Of a stretch of 64,000 nt of DNA, positions 54,002-62,297 are shown in pieces. The position numbers and the translations under genes were made by a program. Each line of letters starts with the position of its first letter. The stretch's first letter is position 1. The notes below the pieces were generated by a model. That model saw only the letters and a list, made by a program, of their open reading frames with translations. It did no database searches and was not told the DNA's origin. The stretch is from assembly GCF_010448835.1 (NCBI RefSeq), contig NZ_CP048409.1:1178001-1242000 (forward strand). Direction: 5' to 3'. The stretch comes from Draconibacterium halophilum (GTDB lineage: Bacteria; Bacteroidota; Bacteroidia; Bacteroidales; Prolixibacteraceae).

Positions 54002-54640
54002 ATGAGCACAGAAAAACAAAATATATTGGTTGCCGGAGCCAATGGCACTACCGGAAGGATCATTATCGATTTACTGAAAAACTCAGCCACATATCAGCCA
54101 ATTGCCATGGTTAGAAAAGAGGAGCAAAAAAAGCATTTTAAAAAGGAAAATGTTAAAACCGTCCTTGCCGATTTGGAAGACGATTTGAGTGAGGCCGTGA
54201 AAAACACGGACAAAGTAATTTTTGCTGCAGGATCAAAAGGAAAAAACCTCATTGGAGTAGATCAGGAAGGAGCCAAACGATTGATCGATGCCGCTAAAGA
54301 TGCAGGACTCGGGAAATTTGTCATGCTGAGTGCTATGGGGGCAGACGACCCTTCGCTGAATAAAGAGCTTAAAGCATATTTAGAGGCCAAAAAAAATGCA
54401 GATGATTACCTGCGTGCCAGTGGCCTGGATTTTTCCATTGTCCGGCCAGGTCATTTGACGAATGATGAAGGTACGGGCAAAATTCAACTCAAAGAAAAAT
54501 TTGAAAATCCTGGAAGGATTACAAGAGCAGATGTGGCCAAAACATTGATTGAAGCCCTGGAAGATGATGTAAAGCAAAACCAGGTTTTTGAAATCCTGGG
54601 TGGTGAGGTTCCAATTGAAAAAGCAGTACGTCTGCTTTAA
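54002..54640 (+). CDS. Atypical SDR, NAD(P)H-binding protein
   Basis: A 212-residue Rossmann protein. The cofactor fingerprint is ILVAGANGTTGRIIIDLLKN (about residues 8-27), followed by FAAGSKGKN, KFVMLSAMGADDPSLN and the family word DFSIVRPGHLTNDEGTGKI. Members resemble YwnB/BVR-B-like atypical short-chain reductases that reduce quinones or flavins or act as regulators. It has 53 bases to the gene before and 60 to the gene after, all on one strand. Confidence 0.85.
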   Translation: MSTEKQNILVAGANGTTGRIIIDLLKNSATYQPIAMVRKEEQKKHFKKENVKTVLADLEDDLSEAVKNTDKVIFAAGSKGKNLIGVDQEGAKRLIDAAKDAGLGKFVMLSAMGADDPSLNKELKAYLEAKKNADDYLRASGLDFSIVRPGHLTNDEGTGKIQLKEKFENPGRITRADVAKTLIEALEDDVKQNQVFEILGGEVPIEKAVRLL

Positions 54641-54700
54641 AAAAACATTTCCAACAAACATGTTCGCACGATCATTTTTTAATATATAAAGGATAAAACC

Positions 54701-55702
54701 ATGAATACAACGAGAACGATAAATTTAAAAAACAGACCTACAGGAAAACCTGAGTTGACAAATTTTGATATTACTACTTCCGAAATACCCGCAATAAAGC
54801 AAGGAGAAGTTTTATTAAGCACTAAATATGTTTCGGTAGATCCCTATTTGCGAGGTCGAATGAGCGATGCTCCATCCTACATTCCTCCATTTGAGCTCAA
54901 TAAGCCAATTGCATCCGGTATTATAGCCGAAGTTTTAGAATCAAATACTAGTAGCTTTAATAAAGGAGATTTTGTTTCCGGGATGCTGCAGTGGAAAGAA
55001 ACACAGGTTGCGAAAGCCGATGGACTGATGAAGGTTGATCCCGATAAAGCGCCTCTTTCTGCATATCTTGGAATTTTGGGAATGACAGGACTTACTGCCT
55101 ACCTGGGACTTACAGAAATAGGAAAACCTAAAAAAGGCGAAACCCTGCTTGTTTCAGGTGCGGCAGGAGCTGTAGGAAGTATAGTAGGACAAATTGGGAA
55201 GATACTTGGATTAAAGGTTGTAGGTATTGCAGGAAGCGATGAAAAGACTGAAATGCTAAAATCTGAATTCGGTTTTGATGAAACTATAAATTACAAAACT
55301 ACCGAAAATATGAGCGAAGCCATTGGCAAAGCATGTCCGGACGGTGTAGATGTATATTTTGACAATGTTGGAGGAGAAATCTCTGAAGCTGCACTTTTTA
55401 ACATCAACAAGTTCTCAAGAACAGTAAACTGTGGAGCTATCTCGGTTTATAACAACACCAAACCTCCCAAAAGCATTAGCGTACAACCATTTCTTGTAAA
55501 GAAAAGTTCTTTGATGCAAGGTTTCGTGGTCTTCGATTATGTAGATAAACATCCTGAAGGAATCAGGCAATTAGCCGAATGGTTATCTCAGGATAAACTA
55601 AAATATGCTGAAACCATAAGAGAAGGATTTGAAAATATACCACAAGCCTTTTTAGATCTTTTTGAAGGAAAGAACAAGGGTAAAATGGTAGTGAAGTTGT
55701 AA
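54701..55702 (+). CDS. NADP-dependent oxidoreductase (CurA / leukotriene B4 reductase-like)
   Basis: A 333-residue MDR enzyme of the prostaglandin-reductase/CurA group. TKYVSVDPYLRGRMSDAPSY near the N-terminus, GILGMTGLTAYLGLTEIGKP, the cofactor loop VSGAAGAVGSIVGQIGKILG and VYFDNVGGEISEAALFNINK are typical, as is RTVNCGAISVYN. These reduce alpha,beta-unsaturated ketones and aldehydes with NADPH. Zinc ligands are absent. It closes the oxidoreductase cassette and is followed by a terminator. Confidence 0.92.
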   Translation: MNTTRTINLKNRPTGKPELTNFDITTSEIPAIKQGEVLLSTKYVSVDPYLRGRMSDAPSYIPPFELNKPIASGIIAEVLESNTSSFNKGDFVSGMLQWKETQVAKADGLMKVDPDKAPLSAYLGILGMTGLTAYLGLTEIGKPKKGETLLVSGAAGAVGSIVGQIGKILGLKVVGIAGSDEKTEMLKSEFGFDETINYKTTENMSEAIGKACPDGVDVYFDNVGGEISEAALFNINKFSRTVNCGAISVYNNTKPPKSISVQPFLVKKSSLMQGFVVFDYVDKHPEGIRQLAEWLSQDKLKYAETIREGFENIPQAFLDLFEGKNKGKMVVKL

Positions 55703-55747
55703 AGCAAAAGGAATAGAAATAAACAATTTATTGCAACTAATATAATC

Positions 55748-55783
55748 AAAAGAATCCTCGTGGTTTGCCTCGGGGATTCTTTT
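55748..55783 (+). terminator. Rho-independent terminator of the oxidoreductase cassette
   Basis: aaaagaatcctcg (55748-55760) pairs with cggggattctttt (55771-55783), 13 pairs with one G-T, and ends in a short T-run 45 bases after the last stop. Confidence 0.8.
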
Positions 55784-55965
55784 AATCCTACCATATAGCT
55801 ATAAACAAGGACCAAAGCTCAAACAACACGCAAACTTCGCTACAACTCTGAAACATTATGTAAATGAAATCGAAATTGTAAAATGTATTACCAAAGATAG
55901 GAGCAGAAAACGTTTTAAAGTCTTTGAATAATATATTTTTTGCTCTAAAACTACACAGCATAAAA

Positions 55966-55995
55966 AAAGAGTTACAAAATGTCTTGTAACTCTTT
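55966..55995 (-). terminator. Terminator after the tRNA-Ala 3' end
   Basis: aaagagttacaa (55966-55977) pairs with ttgtaactcttt (55984-55995) around six bases. On the minus strand it is followed by seven T, just beyond the tRNA fragment. Confidence 0.85.
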
Positions 55996-56003
55996 GAAAA
56001 TCA

Positions 56004-56051
<48 letters not shown>

Positions 56052-56163
56052 TAAAAGGTATTAATTGATAGTATTCTTATAATTTCCGATATATTCTACA
56101 GGGCTTATAAATACAGGAGTTTTGTTGATAATTCTTTCTTTTGATATAAGTTCTATTTCCATG

Positions 56164-56184
56164 TTTGTGTATACATTTGTGTAT
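56164..56184. repeat. Tandem 9-bp words upstream of the integrase
   Basis: TTTGTGTAT occurs at 56164-56172 and again at 56176-56184, a 12-base period, about 23 bases before the integrase start. The second overlaps a TACATTTG (56172-56179) that fits the -7 consensus. It may be an operator or an integrase arm site. Confidence 0.4.
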
Positions 56185-56206
56185 GAAAATTTGAAATACA
56201 TACACA

Positions 56207-57469
56207 ATGAGTTTGAAGATGGCGACGGTCGGCATTGTGTTAATGCCGCGAAAAAATAAGAAAGGAGAGTACCCAATTGCACTTCGCATTACATACGACA
56301 GGGAGCGGAAATATTACACTGTGCGTGGAGAAAGTGCAACAAAGGAGGAGTATCAAAAGATTTTGGAATCTTCCAGGGGAGAACGAGCAAAGCGAAAACG
56401 TAAGTTCGAGGATATAAAGAAGAATGCAGAGAAGACGATTGAAGGACTAGCTGAATTCTCCTTTGAAGAGTTTGAGGGTAACTATCTAGGTAAAAAACAA
56501 CAACGTGAACTGTCTATCGACGAATATTTCGAGAAGAAGGCGACCGAGTTGCAACAGAACGATAAACTTCAAACTGCAACAACCTACAGGGCGACCATTC
56601 GTAGTTTGAAGCGCTTTGATAGTCGCGTTAGCTTCAATAGTATTACACCAACATATTTAAAGAAGTATGAAAACTGGTTTGTAACCGAAGGTAAGACGCC
56701 TCAAAAGAAAGATGCACCAAAGCAAGGTGGTTCATATACGACGGTGGGTATTTACATGAGAAACTTAAAGGCTATCCTTAATATCGCGATTAAAGATGGT
56801 GTAGCGATTAAGTATCCATTTGGAACAGATAAAGGCTTATATCAAATTCCTGTATCGAATAATACAAAGAAAGCCTTAACGATTCAGGATATCGGTAAGT
56901 TATTCAGTTATTCAACGGCGGACAAGAACGAAAATACTGCTTTAAAATACTGGATGTTTAGTTACTTGTGCAATGGAATGAATCCAGCCGACATGGCAAA
57001 CCTTAGATTCTCCAATATCAGAGGAAAGAACATTGAGTTTATAAGACAGAAAACGAAGGATACAACGAAAGTAAAGACCGTCATCAAGGTTCTTATTAAT
57101 GAACATATTCAACGTATAATAGATGAAATTGGGAATACACCTGATCCTGACAGTTACTTATTCCCAATTTATCAAGAAGATTACACAGAGCGTGAGAAAT
57201 TCAATCGGTTAAAACAGTTTATAAAGCTCACAAATAAGTACATTCGGCGCGTTGCAGGAAAGGTAGGTGTTGATGCAGGGATTACGATGTATTGGGCAAG
57301 GCATTCATATAGCACTATCTTAAAACGCTCTGGGGCACCTATCGAATTCATTTCTGAGCAGTTAGGTCATCAGAATACTGCAACAACACAAAATTATCTG
57401 GATAGCTTTGAGAATGAGCATCGGGCAAAGTATTCAGAAGCACTTATGCCGGATTTAAACGATGAATAA
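56207..57469 (+). CDS. int: Tyrosine recombinase / phage-type integrase
   Basis: A 420-residue site-specific recombinase of the Bacteroidota type. An N-terminal arm-binding domain (KKGEYPIALRITYDRERKYY) is followed by a SAM-like core (about residues 110-215) and the catalytic domain. The box II residues H-x-x-R are in MYWARHSYSTILKRSG, and the nucleophilic Tyr is in LGHQNTATTQNYLDSF (about residue 400). At the usual first catalytic Arg the sequence reads LCNGMNPADMANLRF, with Asn where Arg is expected. It would integrate the element at the tRNA-Ala gene next door. The next gene follows after 2 bases. Confidence 0.93.
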   Translation: MSLKMATVGIVLMPRKNKKGEYPIALRITYDRERKYYTVRGESATKEEYQKILESSRGERAKRKRKFEDIKKNAEKTIEGLAEFSFEEFEGNYLGKKQQRELSIDEYFEKKATELQQNDKLQTATTYRATIRSLKRFDSRVSFNSITPTYLKKYENWFVTEGKTPQKKDAPKQGGSYTTVGIYMRNLKAILNIAIKDGVAIKYPFGTDKGLYQIPVSNNTKKALTIQDIGKLFSYSTADKNENTALKYWMFSYLCNGMNPADMANLRFSNIRGKNIEFIRQKTKDTTKVKTVIKVLINEHIQRIIDEIGNTPDPDSYLFPIYQEDYTEREKFNRLKQFIKLTNKYIRRVAGKVGVDAGITMYWARHSYSTILKRSGAPIEFISEQLGHQNTATTQNYLDSFENEHRAKYSEALMPDLNDE

Positions 57470-57471
57470 AT

Positions 57472-58113
57472 ATGAAATATACAACAGAAGAAGAAATTGA
57501 GAGAAATATAGTATTACTGTACCAAGTGCCAGAAAGAGTAAAGACTATAGAAGATTACGAGATTCCTGAAATGTTACTGTACATTGAGAACGCGATCCTT
57601 GATGTAATGAATTTCGGAATTGATAAATCCATGTTTGTTAAAGAGTGGTGGGAAGATCAAGCTATTCGTGAAGGTGGTAGAAGTAAAATGGAAAAGTTCG
57701 AAATAGATGCTTTAAAAAGTGTTGAACAAACCATTATTCAGTACCGAGACCGCTTTGAGCCGGATGTGAATGACTGCCCCTCTTCGATTGAAGATATTAA
57801 GGAGCTGAATACTCCGGAGGCAAAAGTAATATTTGATAAGGCAATAGATGCCGGATTAATCTCTGAGGATAACGGATATAAGTGGACAGGAGTATCGAAA
57901 CAACAGTTAGCTTATTTCGTTGAGAAAACAAGTCTTCATCTCGGATTAAGAAAGAGCAGGCTTGATGAACATGGTAACCCAACAATAGACTGGAAAATAT
58001 TCGAAAAACTTTTTAAAAAAAACCGGATTCAATCAGCAAAATCAAGTTATATGAAAAGCCGAGACGATTTCGAACCGCCTGGTCATGAGGTTGTTGATGT
58101 CTTGTTTGGTTAG
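57472..58113 (+). CDS. Hypothetical protein cotranscribed with the integrase
   Basis: A 213-residue acidic protein with no signal peptide or membrane helix. I do not recognise the N-terminal part (IERNIVLLYQVPERVKTIED). The C-terminal half (about residues 115-210, EAKVIFDKAIDAGLISEDNG to AKSSYMKSRDDFEPPGHEV) resembles a small helical module common in Bacteroidota mobile-element proteins of unknown role. It starts 2 bases after the integrase stop and ends at a strong terminator, so it shares its transcript and may take part in excision or control. Confidence 0.65.
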   Translation: MKYTTEEEIERNIVLLYQVPERVKTIEDYEIPEMLLYIENAILDVMNFGIDKSMFVKEWWEDQAIREGGRSKMEKFEIDALKSVEQTIIQYRDRFEPDVNDCPSSIEDIKELNTPEAKVIFDKAIDAGLISEDNGYKWTGVSKQQLAYFVEKTSLHLGLRKSRLDEHGNPTIDWKIFEKLFKKNRIQSAKSSYMKSRDDFEPPGHEVVDVLFG

Positions 58114-58144
58114 GTGGCATGCACAAGCATTTCATCATGCAAGG

Positions 58145-58176
58145 AACCTGTTAGCAGCCTGCTGGCAGGTTTTTTT
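58145..58176 (+). terminator. Rho-independent terminator after the integrase operon
   Basis: aacctgttagca (58145-58156) pairs with tgctggcaggtt (58160-58171), 12 pairs with two G-T, loop of three, followed by a seven-T tract. Confidence 0.88.
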
Positions 58177-58262
58177 GTTTCCATACTTTCCGATACTTGC
58201 AGAGTTATAACAAACTAACAGGCATTGCAAAGCCATTTTTTTAACATAAAAAATTTTTAAAA

Positions 58263-58538
58263 ATGGAAGTATTGTTCCAAAAATTAGAGAGGTTGGAGAA
58301 CCTGATTAGAACAACTCAGAAAGAAGTATTAAACATAGATGAAGTTTGTGAGCTTACAGGCTTAAGCAAAAGCACGATATACAAACAAACGATGTCAGGG
58401 AGTATTCCACATTACAAACAGGCGAAACATCTTTTTTTCGACCGTGTGGAAGTGATAGACTGGTTGAAATCGAATCGTGGATATAGCAGTGAAGATGCCA
58501 TTAATTCAGTGAAGATGAAAGGAGCCGTTCATGCATAA
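58263..58538 (+). CDS. HTH excisionase-like protein
   Basis: A 91-residue protein with a coiled N-terminus (EVLFQKLERLENLIRTTQKE) and a winged-helix HTH_17/MerR-like domain: LNIDEVCELTGLSKSTIYKQ, SGSIPHYKQAKHLFFDRVEV and IDWLKSNR. This arrangement is standard in Bacteroidota integrative elements, where it works as an excisionase or transcription factor. It overlaps the next gene by 8 bases, so translation is coupled with the helicase. Confidence 0.85.
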   Translation: MEVLFQKLERLENLIRTTQKEVLNIDEVCELTGLSKSTIYKQTMSGSIPHYKQAKHLFFDRVEVIDWLKSNRGYSSEDAINSVKMKGAVHA

Positions 58539-59946
58539 GGAAGGAGGTAGCCCGGTTTATGAAGCAGTTTTAGAAAACGGCGGAGGGGAGTATTATTCGA
58601 TTGATAATGGTAAGGTGAAATTTGATGATGGATTGTTTATACAGTATCTGGAACGATATGGTTTTAGGACAGTATCGCTAGCCAGGGACATCGAATTGGT
58701 TCGAATTGAGGGAAGCGTAGTTTCAAAAGTAAGTGCCAGCGACGTGAAGTTATTTGTAAAGGAGCATACTATAAGTGAGCCCCAGATTCATAACTACATA
58801 ATAAGATCAACACGTCTATTCAGTATGAACTATCTGGATGTGTTAAAGCGTGCTGATTTAAAGATGAATCGTGATACGAGTACTTCCTCGTTTTATTACT
58901 TCAGGAACGGAGTAGTAAAGGTTACTGCTCAAGGAATTGAAGATCCGGTGTCGTACAATGATTTTGGTGGGTTAGTGTGGCGTGAACACATCATTGACTG
59001 TGATTTCAACATAAACGCGAAGTCTACAGATGCGGTATTTCTGGACTTTTTGAAAAAGCTGTGTAATAACGAAAACAGTAGATTGTATTATTTGGCTACA
59101 ATAATTGGCTACTGTTTACATGATTATAGGGCTCCGGGAAAAGCAAAAGCTGTAATTCTAAATGATGAGATTGTTAGTGATCAACCGGAAGGCGGATCAG
59201 GGAAGAGTTTGATCGTTCAAGCGATGGGTAAAGTTCGGAAAATAGTAGACCTTGACGGTAAGAAGTTTGATCCGAAAAGTGAGTTTGCATGGCAAAAGGT
59301 GAACGAGAGTATTAGGATTGTTAACATTGATGACGCTAAAACGGGCTTCAGTTTCGAGGATTTGTTTTCTACTATTACACAAGGCTTTCAGGTTAACAGG
59401 AAGAATAAGGATGAGTATTTCCTTCCTTTAGAACAATCTCCGGTTATAGTCTTAACGACCAACAGTATTATGAAAGGTATGAGTGGTTCATTTAAACGAA
59501 GACAGTACAATGTGGATATTCACCAACATTTCAACTTATACCATACTCCGGAGGATGAATATAAACATACATTCTTTAGTATGTGGAGCGAAAAAGAATG
59601 GCAAGCCTTTTACATGCTTATGCTTCAATTTGTCCAAGCCTACTTGGTAAATGGTATTCTTAGTTGTCCCGAAACTGATAGACAAAAGAAGGATGCGATC
59701 AGGGCGACTACGCAAAACTTCGTCGATTGGATGGAGGAGTATCTTAAGGATTTTATAGGAGAGATACAGCCTACAGGCGCTACAAAAGAAATGTATCTGA
59801 GTTACACAGGTCAAAGCGGTACAAGTTTATCAGATAAGAAGTTTACTGGTTGGTTGAAATCGTATTGCGAGATATATGGTTATAAATACGAGAGTATAAG
59901 TAGTATCAGGCCGCGAGGTTTTAAGATAAGTAATCAGAATGCCTGA
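58531..59946 (+). CDS. SF3-type helicase / D5-like replication protein
   Basis: A 471-residue protein. The ATPase core shows Walker A in DQPEGGSGKSLIVQAMGKVR (about residues 219-238), a Walker B-like IRIVNIDDAKTGFS (about 264-277) and sensor 1 in PVIVLTTNSIMKGMSGSFKR (about 303-322, with an Arg-finger candidate). The C-terminus (KKFTGWLKSYCEIYGYKYES) resembles the winged-helix tail of primase-associated helicases. The N-terminal 200 residues lack a recognisable primase. It probably starts replication of the excised element. Confidence 0.82.
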   Translation: MHKEGGSPVYEAVLENGGGEYYSIDNGKVKFDDGLFIQYLERYGFRTVSLARDIELVRIEGSVVSKVSASDVKLFVKEHTISEPQIHNYIIRSTRLFSMNYLDVLKRADLKMNRDTSTSSFYYFRNGVVKVTAQGIEDPVSYNDFGGLVWREHIIDCDFNINAKSTDAVFLDFLKKLCNNENSRLYYLATIIGYCLHDYRAPGKAKAVILNDEIVSDQPEGGSGKSLIVQAMGKVRKIVDLDGKKFDPKSEFAWQKVNESIRIVNIDDAKTGFSFEDLFSTITQGFQVNRKNKDEYFLPLEQSPVIVLTTNSIMKGMSGSFKRRQYNVDIHQHFNLYHTPEDEYKHTFFSMWSEKEWQAFYMLMLQFVQAYLVNGILSCPETDRQKKDAIRATTQNFVDWMEEYLKDFIGEIQPTGATKEMYLSYTGQSGTSLSDKKFTGWLKSYCEIYGYKYESISSIRPRGFKISNQNA

Positions 59947-60054
59947 CACATCTAATATTTAGGTAGAAAATGTGGTTGAATCGGTTATGGTGCACATTTT
60001 CAGTGAAGTAGGGCATTTTGTATATGGTCTTGTTTTTTTAAAGTTTAGGTTACG

Positions 60055-60085
60055 AAAGGGGTAGGCGTTAAAAGCCTGCCTCTTT
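60055..60085 (+). terminator. Terminator after the helicase gene
   Basis: aaaggggtaggc (60055-60066) pairs with gcctgcctcttt (60074-60085), two G-T pairs, with a T-rich tail. Confidence 0.75.
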
Positions 60086-60248
60086 TATTTTGATACTTAC
60101 CATAAGCTGGTCCGTGTTTAATGTTTTGATAGTATGAGTTTTAACCAGCACCTCCAATTGATTCGGTAAAAAATACATACTACCTAAAAGAATTAAGCTT
60201 ATTATCCACTTCGGGTAATATTGAACCAGCAGGTCATAACCTCTTGGC

Positions 60249-60283
60249 AAAGTCTAACCGGGTTCGAAACCCGGAAAGACTTT
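60249..60283. other. Extended 35-base hairpin
   Basis: aaagtct/agacttt encloses an aa/aa internal loop and then ccgggtt-cga-aacccgg. There is no T-run, so it is not a simple terminator. It lies between two copies of cctcttggcaaa. It may be a replication or transfer signal or a structured RNA. Confidence 0.55.
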
Positions 60284-60348
60284 AGGAAAGGCTTCGGTAC
60301 AAAACATCACCGTTAGTCATTCCTCTTGGCAAAAGATTTAATGCCCTG

Positions 60349-60561
60349 CTAGAACCAGGAGTCGAACATAGCAATAAGTATCATCGATATGAGGTGTGCG
60401 ACTCTGCTTAGTACACACCACAATGTTATGAACACGATAAAGTTCCAGAAGCTATCAGGCTCGATCAGGTTCCACGATAGGATACCGGCAACACCGGTAA
60501 GAATAATTGTTACTATCCACATGACAATTGCCACTGGATCAACATTGTCAGACTTACTCAT
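60349..60561 (-). CDS. Small two-helix membrane protein
   Basis: A 70-residue protein from MSKSDNVDP with two hydrophobic helices (VAIVMWIVTIILTGVAGILS and FWNFIVFITLWCVLSRVAHL). A longer start at 60654 would add 31 residues but looks less natural. No family recognised. Small membrane proteins of this type occur in mobile elements as toxins, holin-like or membrane-anchoring factors; none can be chosen here. Confidence 0.5.
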   Translation of the reverse strand: MSKSDNVDPVAIVMWIVTIILTGVAGILSWNLIEPDSFWNFIVFITLWCVLSRVAHLISMILIAMFDSWF

Positions 60562-60607
60562 AGCATTATATTTAAGAGTTTGAATGAATGAAATAGACAG
60601 AACCATG

Positions 60608-60781
60608 TTACACAGAGAAATAGCTCCTAAACTGGTGGTATTCAAAAGCGACAATCTGTTTGTCCAGAAGTTCTGAAGCTCCAGAGAAGTACACTGTATT
60701 CATGTGAGAGGTGAAAGCATCCCAGATACTGATATTCTCCTCCATCACATCACTTGTAGAAGTGTGAGATTGAAAATCCAT
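60608..60781 (-). CDS. Small hypothetical protein of the integrative element
   Basis: A 57-residue acidic protein from MDFQSHTSTSDVMEENISIW. It lies 46 bases upstream of the small membrane gene on the same strand, so the two could be a pair. A longer start (60886) would add 35 residues. No family is recognised, and coding evidence is weak. Confidence 0.35.
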   Translation of the reverse strand: MDFQSHTSTSDVMEENISIWDAFTSHMNTVYFSGASELLDKQIVAFEYHQFRSYFSV

Positions 60782-60901
60782 AGTAAAAGTTTTAATGATT
60801 AAAGAAATTCGGAGTTCCAATGAATTAGCATAAGGAAGAACCGAGATATCAGGAACGGTTGAAGGTTTCAGAATGAATGGACACAACTCCCACTAGATGA
60901 T

Positions 60902-60965
60902 GTGCAAAAAATTAAAAGTCATCTATTATATAGTATTCTTATAGAACACTTTTAAAAAATTGCAC
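60902..60965. repeat. 18-bp imperfect inverted repeat enclosing an att-proximal word
   Basis: gtgcaaaaaattaaaagt (60902-60919) faces acttttaaaaaattgcac (60948-60965). Between them is tagtattcttata (60931-60943), which also occurs at 56069-56081 just inside the tRNA junction. It lies between the HNH gene and the small genes, and could be an origin, an operator or an integrase arm site. Confidence 0.5.
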
Positions 60966-61010
60966 ATCTAATGTATCGGATACAGGATGAGGGTACAGTA
61001 GAACTAATCC

Positions 61011-61310
61011 TCAAAATGAGCCTGTATCAGAGATATTGAGAAGAAAACTAATTGATAGCAAACCTTCGTCAGCTTTCATGTGGCATTGCTTACATAGTGT
61101 AATTCCGTTATCAATACAGTATTTCCAGTGAGGATAGCAACTCACTCGCATTATGTGGTGGGCATCAAGATCCTCATTCGATCCACAAACCTTACATACA
61201 CTCCGATCTCTTCTCTTTACCTTCATAGACCATCTGGCCATTGGCTTTCTGCGCTTGCCCAGATCGGTGTATTTTACGTTTACCGTTGAATAGTCGATCA
61301 CAGTCATCAC
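61011..61310 (-). CDS. HNH endonuclease-like protein
   Basis: A 99-residue protein with a zinc-bound HNH fold: CKVCGSNEDLDAHHIMRVSC (first Cys pair and HH) and ITLCKQCHMKADE (second Cys pair and His). A basic N-terminal part (GKRRKPMARWSMKVKRRDRS) would contact DNA. HNH proteins serve in phage packaging, restriction or homing; the context of RadC-like and hsdM genes suggests a mobile-element or defence role. It is short, the minimal size for a stand-alone HNH. Confidence 0.8.
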   Translation of the reverse strand: MMTVIDYSTVNVKYTDLGKRRKPMARWSMKVKRRDRSVCKVCGSNEDLDAHHIMRVSCYPHWKYCIDNGITLCKQCHMKADEGLLSISFLLNISDTGSF

Positions 61311-61402
61311 GGCAGTTGATTAAACGGTTACAAGCCCCATCCATTTACGAAAGCTTGAACAAGTTAGTTCAACTTCCGGCAACGGATAGGCTCAAAACAC
61401 AA

Positions 61403-61852
61403 CTACAGCTCTCCTTCATCAGCCATTGAGTAATACGTCTCAGATGTCAATATAATATGCTCAAGAACGTCAATGTCCAAGAGTTTAGCACCATCTTTGA
61501 TTTTCCGGGTGATCCTCCGGTCTGCCTCACTGGTTCGCAATTCACCGGAAGGATGGTTGTGGAGCAAGATGATTGACGAGGCGTTTGATTTTAGTGATAC
61601 CTGAAAGATAAGCTTAGCATCAACTACTGTCCCTGAAACTCCACCGGTAGAGATCCATGAGAGTCCCAATACCTTCAAGCTACGAGAAAGTAGTAGAACT
61701 GCGAACCTCTCCCTGTACTCCAAGTCCGGCCACAATGGACAAACGAAATCGTAAACCGACTTCGATCCGGTGATCCGTACCTGATCAGATGGCTTGATTT
61801 TATGAGAATACTTAATGGTTACCTCCGCAATGTTTTGTTGAAATAATGTCAT
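61403..61852 (-). CDS. RadC-like JAB-domain protein
   Basis: A 149-residue protein made of only the JAB/MPN-like catalytic domain (RadC C-terminal half). The metal motif is in SIILLHNHPSGELRTSEADR (HxHPSG…SxxD) with the conserved E earlier in the sheet. The usual N-terminal helix-hairpin-helix is missing, the common form in mobile elements. Biochemical function is unresolved (RadC was long linked to repair). Its neighbours are the HNH gene and a small gene on the same strand. Confidence 0.88.
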   Translation of the reverse strand: MTLFQQNIAEVTIKYSHKIKPSDQVRITGSKSVYDFVCPLWPDLEYRERFAVLLLSRSLKVLGLSWISTGGVSGTVVDAKLIFQVSLKSNASSIILLHNHPSGELRTSEADRRITRKIKDGAKLLDIDVLEHIILTSETYYSMADEGEL

Positions 61853-61913
61853 AGTTTTTGTTTTTAATTGAGGACTGATTAAAGCAGTGTTCGTCCATCT
61901 ACATGAAATACAA

Positions 61914-61943
61914 AAGACGACCCCGTGCTGTCGCGGTCGTCTT
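61914..61943 (-). terminator. Terminator downstream of the small gene 61965-62222
   Basis: aagacgacc (61914-61922) pairs with ggtcgtctt (61935-61943). On the minus strand a ttttg tail follows. It separates the small gene from the RadC-like gene. Confidence 0.7.
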
Positions 61944-61964
61944 CTGTGGAATAATTAACTCATT

Positions 61965-62222
61965 CTACTTCTTAGTTGATTTCTCAGAGGGCTTCTTGGA
62001 ATTGTCATCAGGAACTTCCTCTACCGTTGTACAATAAGCAGTATGAGTTCTGTTAAAATCGTCAGGCTGTTGCAACTTGGCAACTTCAAAAGTGCAGTAC
62101 TGTTCACCACCAAACTCATGAACATGTTTCAATAGTTCGGAAACTTTCACTGTTACTTTAGTGATAGACATGTTAGGCACCTGAATTCCTTTGCCGATGT
62201 AATTCTTTTTAAATGTTTTCAT
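61965..62222 (-). CDS. Small hypothetical protein with charged tail
   Basis: An 85-residue protein from MKTFKKNYIGKGIQVPNMSI. A compact beta/alpha core (VKVSELLKHVHEFGGEQYCT, FEVAKLQQPDDFNRTHTAYC) ends in a Lys/Ser/Glu tail. It resembles the small single-gene proteins common in Bacteroidota elements, but I assign no function. It ends at a terminator and starts 468 bases from hsdM on the opposite strand. Confidence 0.6.
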   Translation of the reverse strand: MKTFKKNYIGKGIQVPNMSITKVTVKVSELLKHVHEFGGEQYCTFEVAKLQQPDDFNRTHTAYCTTVEEVPDDNSKKPSEKSTKK

Positions 62223-62274
62223 AATAGTAGTATTAAAGTTGAAAGGATTGAAGGTTTTGAAATAAATACGGGGT

Positions 62275-62289
62275 AAGCTACATTGCATT
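62275..62289. repeat. 15-bp direct repeat, copy 1
   Basis: aagctacattgcatt; an exact second copy lies at 62470-62484. Confidence 0.6.
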
Positions 62290-62297
62290 ATTGTCAA

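Larger units (their letters stand above)
59947..60348. other. 402-bp region with terminator and structured repeat
   Basis: No gene that I accept. It holds a terminator (60055-60085), a 35-base extended hairpin (60249-60283) and the 12-base word cctcttggcaaa at 60240-60251 and 60322-60333. A 60-codon frame on the minus strand (60068-60250) crosses the terminator and was not accepted. Confidence 0.55.

Noticed and set aside
60068..60250. 60-codon minus-strand frame with a hydrophobic stretch
   Set aside because: It needs a TTG start, crosses the terminator at 60055-60085 and overlaps the extended hairpin.
60340..60366. tRNA-like T-arm word near the small membrane gene
   Set aside because: The stems do not pair and no anticodon or acceptor arm can be drawn.
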